The notes under the pieces: model-generated
Database searches by the model: none
What the model saw: the letters and a program-made list of their open reading frames with translations, nothing else
What the model was told of the DNA's origin: nothing
Assembly (NCBI RefSeq): GCF_020215645.1
Contig: NZ_CP084058.1
Span: 1,550,001 to 1,614,000, forward strand
Length of the DNA: 64,000 bases
Direction of reading: 5' to 3'
Source: Nonomuraea gerenzanensis
Lineage (GTDB): Bacteria; Actinomycetota; Actinomycetes; Streptosporangiales; Streptosporangiaceae
In this document: piece by piece, positions 57,884-64,000 of the stretch
Position numbering within the stretch: the first letter of the stretch is position 1
How the letters are laid out: each line of letters opens with the position of its first letter
Made by a program: the position numbers and the translations under genes

Positions 57884-60800
57884 ACACGCCGAGCACACCC
57901 GCCGGATCGGCGCTTGAGGAAGTCTGGCCGCTGTCACCGATGCAGGAGGGGATCCTCTATCACGCCGCACTCGATGAGGCCCCTGACCTCTACCTCATCC
58001 AGCAGTCGCAGATCATCGAAGGACCCTTGGACACCGAGCGGTTCCGCCTGGCTTGGGAGAGCCTCCTCAACCGGCATGCGGCGCTTCGCGCGTGCTTCCA
58101 CCGGCGGAAGTCCGGTGAGTCGGTCCAGCTCATCCCCCGTAAGGTGCCGCTCCCGTGGTCCGAGCGCGACCTGTCCGGCCTGTCCGAGGAGGACGCGCTG
58201 GCCGAGGCGAGCGTGATCGCGGAGAAGGAGCGCGCCACGAGATTCGACCCGGCCAAGCCTCCGCTGCTGCGGCAGGTGCTGATCCGGTTCGGTCCGGACA
58301 AGCACTGTCTGGTGACGACGAGCCATCACCTGGTCATGGACGGGTGGTCGCGGGCGATCCTCGAGTCGGAGCTCCTCGAGCTCTACGCCGCGGGTGGCGC
58401 CGAGCCGGGGCTGCGGCCCGCCGGCTCCTACCGGGACTATCTGGCCTGGCTGGAGCGGCAGGACAAGGAGGCCGCCCGCGCGGCATGGCGTGCGGAGCTG
58501 GCGGGCGCCGACCGTTCGACACTCGGCATCCCCGAAGCGTCCAGGAAGACCCAGGGGCAGCGGGTGCGGGAGGTGCTCGGCTACGCGCCGGACTTCACCT
58601 CCGCTCTGGTGGACTTCGCCCGCCGCCATGGGCTGACGCTGAACACGCTGGTGCAGGGGGCGTGGGCGTTGGTGCTGGCCCGGCTCACGCGCCGTCGTGA
58701 CGTGGTGTTCGGCGCGGTGGTCTCGGGACGTCCGGCGGAGGTGCCCGGCGTGGAGCAGGCCGTCGGGCTGTTCATCAACACCGTGCCGGTGCGCGTCCGG
58801 TTGGACGGCGGGCAGCCGGTCATCCAGCTGCTGACGGAGCTGCAGGAGCGGCAGTCCACGCTCATCTCGCATCAGCATCTCGGGCTGCAGGAGATCCAGA
58901 AGCTCTCCGGGGTGAGCTTCGACACCGTCGTGTCGTTCGAGAACTACGTCGATCCGGGGGCGGGTCCGGGCTCCGATCGCGAGCTGCGCCTGAGACTGAA
59001 GGAGTTTCACCAGTCGGCGCCGTACGCGCTCCTCCTCGGCATCATGCCAGGTGAGAGCCTCCAGACCGACGTGGAGTACCGGCCCGAGCTGCTCGACGCC
59101 CGCGTCGCCAAGGAGGCCCTCCACGGGCTCGCCCGCGTCCTCGAGCGGATGATCGCCGAGCCGGAGACCGCAGTGGGCCGCCTGGACGTGGTCGGTGACG
59201 CGGGGCGCGAGCTGGTGGTCGAGCGGTGGAACGAGACGGGCGACGCGATCGGTGCGCCGTCCGCGGTGGACCTGTTCCGGCGCCAGGTTGCACGGGCACC
59301 CGCCGCGACGGCGGTGACGGCCGGGGACCTGGCCTGGTCGTACGCGGAGCTCGACGAGCGGTCCGGCCGGCTGGCGCGGGCACTGACGGAACGCGGCGTG
59401 CGACGCGGCGACCGGGTGGGCGTGGTGCTGGGGCGGTCGGCAGAGGTGCTGGCAGCCTGGCTCGGAGTGTGGAAGGCAGGCGCGGCGTTCGTGCCGGTCG
59501 ACCCGGACTACCCGGCGGACCGGGTGGCGTTCATGCTGGCCGACTCCGCCGTCGCGATGGTGGTGTGCCAGGAGGCGACCTCGGGTGTGGTGCCCCCGGG
59601 CTACCAGCAGCTCCTGGTGAACGACGCCGACGACGGCGAGGCCGCCCTGGTCCCGATCGGGGCGGACGATCTCGCCTACGTGATGTACACCTCCGGATCG
59701 ACCGGGACCCCGAAGGGCGTGGCGATCCCGCACGGCGGCGTGGCGGCGCTGGCGGGAGATCCGGGATGGGGCGTCGGACCCGGCGACGCGGTGCTGATGC
59801 ACGCCCCGCACACCTTCGACGCGTCGTTGTACGACGTGTGGGTGCCGCTCGTCTCCGGCGCGCGGGTCATGATCACCGAGCCGGGGGTCGTCGACGCGGA
59901 GCGGCTCGCCGGGCATGTGGCCGACGGCCTCACCGCGGTCAACTTCACCGCGGGGCACTTCCGCGCGCTGGCGCAGGAGTCGCCGGAGTCGTTCTCCGGG
60001 CTGCGCGAGGTGGCGGCGGGTGGCGACGTGGTGCCGCTCGATGTGGTGGAGCGGGTACGGCGGGCGTGCCCGCGGCTCCGGGTCTGGCACACCTACGGCC
60101 CGACCGAGACCACGCTGTGCGCGACGTGGAAGGCGATCGAGCCCGGTGACGAGGTGGGGCCGGTGCTGCCCATCGGCCGGGCACTGCCGGGCCGGCGGCT
60201 GTACGTGCTGGACGCGTTCCTGCGGCCGTTGCCGCCGGGCATCGCGGGTGATCTCTACCTCGCAGGCGCCGGAGTGGCCCACGGCTATCTGGGTCGTGCG
60301 TCGTTGACGGCTGAGCGGTTCGTGGCGGATCCGTTCGTGGCTGGTGAGCGGATGTATCGGACGGGGGATCTGGCGTATTGGACGGGTGAGGGCGAGCTGG
60401 TGTTCGCCGGGCGGGATGACGACCAGGTGAAGATCCGTGGGTATCGGGTGGAGCCGGGTGAGGTGGAGGCGGTGCTGGCGGGGCAGCCGGGGGTGGATCA
60501 GGCGGTGGTGGTGGCGCGTGAGGGGCGGTTGCTGGGTTATGTCGTCTCCGGTGGTGGGGTGGATCCGGTGCGGTTGCGTGAGGGGGTCGCGCGGGTGTTG
60601 CCGGAGTACATGGTGCCGGCGGCGGTGGTGGTGCTGGGTGCGGTGCCGGTGACGGCGAACGGGAAGGTGGATCGGGAGGCGTTGCCGGATCCGGGCTTCG
60701 GCGGGCGGGTTTCGGGCCGGGAGCCGCGTACGGAGGTCGAGCGGGCGTTGTGCGGGCTCTTCGCCGAGGTGCTCGGGCTGCCGGGGGTGACGGCGGTGGG

Positions 60801-61071
60801 GCCGGACGACAGCTTCTTCGAGCTGGGCGGGGACTCCATCCATTCGGTGAAGCTGGCAGCGCGGGCCACGCGTGCCGGCATGCCCTTCACCGTGGTCGAG
60901 GTGTTCGAGCACAAGACGCCTGCGGGGCTCGCGACGATCGTCGACGTGGGCGGCGAGCCCGCGGCAGGTCCGGCTGATCCCCCATCGGACTCCGACCTGC
61001 TCGGCCTGGCGCAGGACGAGATAGCGGAGTTCGAGGCCGAATTCGACGACGAACGTCATTCTCTGCGCTGA
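57880..61071 (+). CDS. dbv26: Glycopeptide NRPS, module 3 (C-A-PCP)
   Basis: 1063 residues from the GTG at 57880, which overlaps the module 1-2 stop (GTGA) and has CTGGAGG upstream. C domain about 12-440 with HHLVMDG near 149. A domain about 455-960 with [11 protein letters not shown] near 603; pocket residues read D-A-Y-N-A-G-T-L-C. Position and shared T-L-C point to Dpg, but the first half differs from the Dpg code of module 7. PCP Ser near 986; no E domain, so residue 3 stays L. The C-terminus ([20 protein letters not shown]) is acidic and may dock with the downstream synthetase. 60282-60836 is identical to module 2. Confidence 0.95.
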   Translation: MNTPSTPAGSALEEVWPLSPMQEGILYHAALDEAPDLYLIQQSQIIEGPLDTERFRLAWESLLNRHAALRACFHRRKSGESVQLIPRKVPLPWSERDLSGLSEEDALAEASVIAEKERATRFDPAKPPLLRQVLIRFGPDKHCLVTTSHHLVMDGWSRAILESELLELYAAGGAEPGLRPAGSYRDYLAWLERQDKEAARAAWRAELAGADRSTLGIPEASRKTQGQRVREVLGYAPDFTSALVDFARRHGLTLNTLVQGAWALVLARLTRRRDVVFGAVVSGRPAEVPGVEQAVGLFINTVPVRVRLDGGQPVIQLLTELQERQSTLISHQHLGLQEIQKLSGVSFDTVVSFENYVDPGAGPGSDRELRLRLKEFHQSAPYALLLGIMPGESLQTDVEYRPELLDARVAKEALHGLARVLERMIAEPETAVGRLDVVGDAGRELVVERWNETGDAIGAPSAVDLFRRQVARAPAATAVTAGDLAWSYAELDERSGRLARALTERGVRRGDRVGVVLGRSAEVLAAWLGVWKAGAAFVPVDPDYPADRVAFMLADSAVAMVVCQEATSGVVPPGYQQLLVNDADDGEAALVPIGADDLAYVMYTSGSTGTPKGVAIPHGGVAALAGDPGWGVGPGDAVLMHAPHTFDASLYDVWVPLVSGARVMITEPGVVDAERLAGHVADGLTAVNFTAGHFRALAQESPESFSGLREVAAGGDVVPLDVVERVRRACPRLRVWHTYGPTETTLCATWKAIEPGDEVGPVLPIGRALPGRRLYVLDAFLRPLPPGIAGDLYLAGAGVAHGYLGRASLTAERFVADPFVAGERMYRTGDLAYWTGEGELVFAGRDDDQVKIRGYRVEPGEVEAVLAGQPGVDQAVVVAREGRLLGYVVSGGGVDPVRLREGVARVLPEYMVPAAVVVLGAVPVTANGKVDREALPDPGFGGRVSGREPRTEVERALCGLFAEVLGLPGVTAVGPDDSFFELGGDSIHSVKLAARATRAGMPFTVVEVFEHKTPAGLATIVDVGGEPAAGPADPPSDSDLLGLAQDEIAEFEAEFDDERHSLR
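60282..60836 (+). repeat. 555-bp perfect direct repeat, copy 2 (module 3 A-PCP)
   Basis: Identical to 55723-56277. Covers the C-terminal A subdomain, the A10 lysine region and the linker up to the PCP serine. Confidence 0.93.
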
Positions 61072-61166
61072 TCGAAAGCGGGCGCCGCGCACGGTGTGCC
61101 GGCAGCCTGCGAGTTGTCCAACATCCTGTCGTGCCAATGACGTATGCCCATGAGTAGGTTGGCTCA

Positions 61167-62000
61167 ATGATAAGCAAAGCAATGCATGGACCGATTCGGC
61201 CCGCCCGCGCGGATACCCTGCTGGCCTCGGTAGGCGAGCGAGGCATTCTGTGTGACTTTTACGACGAGAACGCCTCGGAAATCTTCCGTGATTTGGAGGC
61301 GGACGCGGGCGGCACGGAAGAAGCCCACGGGTTCGCGGCGCTCGTCCGCCCGGAGTCGGGGGCGATCCTGGAGCTCGGGGCCGGAACAGGCAGGCTGACG
61401 ATTCCGCTCCTGGAGCTCGGCTGGGAGGTGACCGCCCTCGAACTGTCGACCGCGATGCTCACCACCCTGCGGACGCGGCTGGCGGACGCGCCGGCGGACC
61501 TCCGGGATCGGTGCACCCTCGTTCACGCGGACATGACCGCCTTCAAACTGGGAGAACGCTTCGGAACGGCGATTCTCAGCCCGTCCACGATCGACCTCCT
61601 GGACGATGCCGACAGACCAGGGCTGTACTCGTCGGTCCGTGAGCATCTGCGGCCCGGCGGGAGATTCCTGCTCGGCATGGCCAACCCCGACGCGTCCGGC
61701 AGGCAGGAGCCGCTGGAGCGCACCCAGGAGTTCACGGGCAGGAGCGGCCGCCGATACGTGCTGCACGCCAAGGTCTACCCGTCGGAGGAGATCCGCGACG
61801 TGACCATTCATCCTGCGGATGAATCGGCGGACCCCTTCGTCATCTGCGTCAATCGCTTCAGAGTCATCACCCCGGATCAGATAGCACGAGAGCTGGAGCA
61901 AGCCGGATTCGACGTGGTCGCGCGGACCCCACTGCCCGGGGTGCGTAATCACGAACTGGTGCTGGAAGCGCAATGGGGCAGCGTGGAAGACGCGCATTAG
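61167..62000 (+). CDS. dbv27: SAM-dependent N-methyltransferase, Dbv27-like
   Basis: 277 residues, class I methyltransferase. SAM motif ILELGAGTGRLTIPLLELG (about 68-86), acidic LVHADMTAF, and a C-terminal subdomain (VYPSEEIRDVTIHP, FRVITPDQIARELEQAGFDVV). It resembles MtfA-type enzymes of GPA clusters and by position should methylate the N-terminal amine of residue 1, a known A40926 feature. ATG at 61167; only a weak ribosome-binding site is seen. 95 bp separate it from module 3, with no clear terminator. Confidence 0.9.
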   Translation: MISKAMHGPIRPARADTLLASVGERGILCDFYDENASEIFRDLEADAGGTEEAHGFAALVRPESGAILELGAGTGRLTIPLLELGWEVTALELSTAMLTTLRTRLADAPADLRDRCTLVHADMTAFKLGERFGTAILSPSTIDLLDDADRPGLYSSVREHLRPGGRFLLGMANPDASGRQEPLERTQEFTGRSGRRYVLHAKVYPSEEIRDVTIHPADESADPFVICVNRFRVITPDQIARELEQAGFDVVARTPLPGVRNHELVLEAQWGSVEDAH

Positions 62001-62060
62001 AGCCCTCCGGGGAAAGCGCTTGTGTACTTTTCTGCAGTCATTCGACAGTGAGGAACAGAA

Positions 62061-63656
62061 ATGAGTGAGGAGCTCCTCTTCCTCCGGCCCGACACCATTA
62101 TCGAACCGCTGGCCAACCGGTTCTACGCCTCGATGTACGCGACGGCTCCCGTCACGGCCGCCATGAATCTCGCCTTCCGTAACCTGCCGATGCTGGAGTC
62201 CTACCTCGCATCCCCGGAATGGCATTTCGCAGCCGCTCGCGATCCGAAGTTCCGCGGCGGATTCTTCGTCAACATCGAGGAGCAGCGGAAGAACGAGGTC
62301 GAGGCGCTGCTCGCTGCGATCCGGCGCGACAGCGCGGACGTGCTCCGGTTCGCCGAGGCGATCGCGGAGGCCGAGAAGATCATCCGCGAGGAAGCGACCG
62401 GATACGATCTCAGGCCGCTCTACCCGAAGCTGCCTCCCGAGCTGTCGGGTCTGGTGGAGATCGCCTATGACACCGGCAACGCGGCCTCGCTGCACTTCCT
62501 GGAGCCGCTCATCTACAAGAGCAAGGCCTACGCCGAGGACTGCCAGTCCGTTCAGCTCTCCGTGGAGACCGGGATCGAGCGGCCGTTCGTGATGAGCACC
62601 CCGCGACTGCCCTCACCCGACGTGCTCGAGCTGAACATCCCGTTCCGGCATCCGGGTCTGGAGGAGCTCTTCCTGTCCAGGATCCGGCCCACCACCCTGG
62701 CCGCCCTCCGCGAGGCGCTGGAGCTCGGCGACGCGGAAGCGGCGCGGCTCGCCGACCTGCTGGTCCCGGAGCCCTCGCTCGCCTCCGACCGCCATGTCGC
62801 GGCCGGAGCCCGGATCCGCTACTGGGGGCACGCCTGCCTGCTCATGCAGACGCCCGACGTGGCCATCATGACGGACCCGTTCATCAGCGCGGATACCGAC
62901 GCGACCGGCCGCTACACCTACAACGACCTGCCTGACCGCCTCGACTACGTCCTCATCACGCACGGGCATTCCGACCATCTGGTGCCCGAGACGCTGCTTC
63001 AACTGCGCGGCCGGGTGGGCACGTTCGTCGTGCCGCGAACCTCGCGCGGCAACCTGTGCGATCCTTCGCTGGCGCTCTATCTCAGAAGCTTCGGGCTGCC
63101 CGCGATCGAGGTGGACGATTTCGATGAGATCGAGTTCCCCGGCGGGAAGATCGTCTCCACCCCGTTCTTCGGCGAGCACGCCGATCTCGACATCCGGGCC
63201 AAGTCGACGTATTGGATCAACCTCGGTGGCAAGTCGATCTGGGTGGGCGCGGACTCCTCAGGCCTCGATCCGGTTCTCTACCGCCATATCCGCCGGCATC
63301 TCGGCGCGGTCAACATCGCCTTCCTCGGGATGGAATGCGATGGCGCGCCGCTGAACTGGCAGTACCAGCCGTTCATCACCAAGGCGTTGCCGAAGAAGAT
63401 GAGCGACAGCCGCAAGATGTCCGGCTCCAACGCGGAGCAGGCAGGTGCGATCGTCACCGAGCTGGGCGCCGAGGAGGCGTACATCTACGCCATGGGGGAG
63501 GAGAGCTGGCTGGGGCATGTCATGGCCACCAGCTACAACGAGGACTCCTACCAGCTCCAGCAGATCGCCGAGTTCGAGGCATGGTGTTCCCGCAAGGGTG
63601 TGAAGGCCGCTCATCTGCTCGACCAGCATGAGTGGCACTGGTCGTCATCCAGGTGA
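62061..63656 (+). CDS. dbv28: Diiron metallo-beta-lactamase-fold beta-hydroxylase, Dbv28-like
   Basis: 531 residues, CmlA-type architecture. The N-terminal domain (1-245) is helical and has no named fold here. The C-terminal metallo-beta-lactamase fold carries the metal motif ITHGHSDHLVPE (about residue 298), further His in FFGEHADLD and Asp in VGADSSGLD. CmlA-type enzymes beta-hydroxylate amino acids held on an NRPS carrier protein; in this pathway the target is Tyr-6. Length and motifs are normal for the family. ATG at 62061 with AGTGAGGAA upstream. Confidence 0.92.
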   Translation: MSEELLFLRPDTIIEPLANRFYASMYATAPVTAAMNLAFRNLPMLESYLASPEWHFAAARDPKFRGGFFVNIEEQRKNEVEALLAAIRRDSADVLRFAEAIAEAEKIIREEATGYDLRPLYPKLPPELSGLVEIAYDTGNAASLHFLEPLIYKSKAYAEDCQSVQLSVETGIERPFVMSTPRLPSPDVLELNIPFRHPGLEELFLSRIRPTTLAALREALELGDAEAARLADLLVPEPSLASDRHVAAGARIRYWGHACLLMQTPDVAIMTDPFISADTDATGRYTYNDLPDRLDYVLITHGHSDHLVPETLLQLRGRVGTFVVPRTSRGNLCDPSLALYLRSFGLPAIEVDDFDEIEFPGGKIVSTPFFGEHADLDIRAKSTYWINLGGKSIWVGADSSGLDPVLYRHIRRHLGAVNIAFLGMECDGAPLNWQYQPFITKALPKKMSDSRKMSGSNAEQAGAIVTELGAEEAYIYAMGEESWLGHVMATSYNEDSYQLQQIAEFEAWCSRKGVKAAHLLDQHEWHWSSSR

Positions 63657-63718
63657 TCGCGGTGGCCCGCCGGTCGGCCTTCGCTCAGGCGGGCAGGGCC
63701 GCGGTCGCAAGCAGCTGC

Positions 63719-63820
63719 CGAGGCCGTGCTCGCCGAGGCCGTGCTCGCCGAGGCCGTGCCCGTGCTCGCCCAGGCCGTGCCCGTGCTCGCCGACGCCGTG
63801 CTCGTCGAGGCCGGTGCCAG
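63719..63820. repeat. 15/21-bp tandem repeats in a convergent intergenic region
   Basis: Units CGAGGCCGTGCTCGC at 63719-63733 and 63734-63748, 21-bp versions with an inserted CCGTGC at 63749-63769 and 63770-63790, and a diverged 15-bp unit at 63791-63805. It lies between the convergent ends of the beta-hydroxylase and hexose oxidase genes. No gene is supported here. Confidence 0.75.
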
Positions 63821-63888
63821 AGGGCGCGTCACCGGCCTCTCAGCGCAACCGGCCGCGTGAACCGCCCGGCGGTTCGGATCGTTCGATA

Positions 63889-64000
63889 TCAGGGCCGGAT
63901 CGACAACGCGTGGTGGAAGTGGTTACGCGGGTCGTAGGCGGCCTTCACCTTGCGCAGCCGCGGGTGGTTCCCCTTGTAGTAGAGGTCGTGCCACGGCACG
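63889..64000 (-). CDS. dbv29: Hexose oxidase, 3' end (Dbv29-like), partial
   Basis: Only the last 36 codons are in the window (VPWHDLYYKGNHPRL to FHHALSIRP, stop TGA at 63889-63891). The RLRKVKAAYDPRNHFHHALSI segment is the C-terminal berberine-bridge (BBE) signature of bicovalent FAD oxidases. In A40926 and teicoplanin-like clusters such an enzyme oxidises C6 of the acyl-glucosamine to the acyl-aminoglucuronic acid. Function is inferred from the terminal motif and gene order; the FAD-linking His and Cys are outside the window. Confidence 0.8.
   Translation of the reverse strand, partial: VPWHDLYYKGNHPRLRKVKAAYDPRNHFHHALSIRP

Noticed and set aside
61116..61140. GTCCAA half-site upstream of the methyltransferase gene
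   Set aside because: No matching TTGGAC or CTGGAC arm at the N17 distance.
57934..61182. 1082-codon open frame on the minus strand
   Set aside because: Antisense to NRPS module 3; low-complexity His/Arg-rich translation, no motif.

Overview
High-GC actinomycete DNA carrying most of a glycopeptide antibiotic (GPA) gene cluster. Gene content and order match, as I recall it, the dbv cluster for A40926 (the dalbavancin precursor) of Nonomuraea, so the source is probably a Nonomuraea or close relative. dbv symbols are assigned from memory and gene order, not from a database search.

Layout. 1-3015: apparent chromosomal flank with an ECF sigma factor, an MltG-like membrane protein, and the Pup ligase gene pafA. 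3055-9246 (minus): hmo and hmaS for 4-hydroxyphenylglycine (Hpg), then a LuxR/LAL regulator and a StrR/Bbr-type regulator. 10198-12674 (plus): prephenate dehydrogenase, VanR-like regulator, VanY carboxypeptidase. 12723-21381 (minus): lipid N-acyltransferase, sugar transferase, halogenase and four P450s (OxyC, OxyB, OxyE, OxyA). 21477-39544 (minus): MbtH protein and NRPS modules 7 and 4-6. 39775-49397 (minus): FtsX-type ABC pair, mannosyltransferase, GlcNAc deacetylase, VanS-like kinase, membrane acyltransferase. 49647-63656 (plus): ABC exporter, NRPS modules 1-2 and 3, N-methyltransferase, diiron beta-hydroxylase. 63889-64000 (minus): 3' end of a hexose oxidase, cut by the window edge.

How they work together. 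Adenylation-domain codes and module order give Hpg-Tyr-Dpg-Hpg-Hpg-Tyr(beta-OH)-Dpg, the teicoplanin/A40926 (type IV) backbone. Module 7 carries the X domain that recruits the four P450s for cross-linking, then a thioesterase. Tailoring fits an A40926-like product: chlorination, one aminosugar that is deacetylated, N-acylated and oxidised, one mannose possibly O-acylated, and N-methylation. The Dpg genes and the Hpg aminotransferase are not in the window and probably lie to the right. Self-resistance here is VanY only, with VanR/VanS; no vanHAX is present.

Most interesting non-genic signals: two exact StrR/Bbr boxes (GTCCAR-N17-YTGGAC) before oxyA and before the exporter/NRPS operon; a near-copy of the vanY promoter, with identical spacing, facing the 3' end of vanS with only a 29-codon ORF behind it; a 555-bp perfect repeat shared by NRPS modules 2 and 3; coding minisatellites in hmo and vanS; and a 20-bp perfect hairpin between the ABC and NRPS operons.
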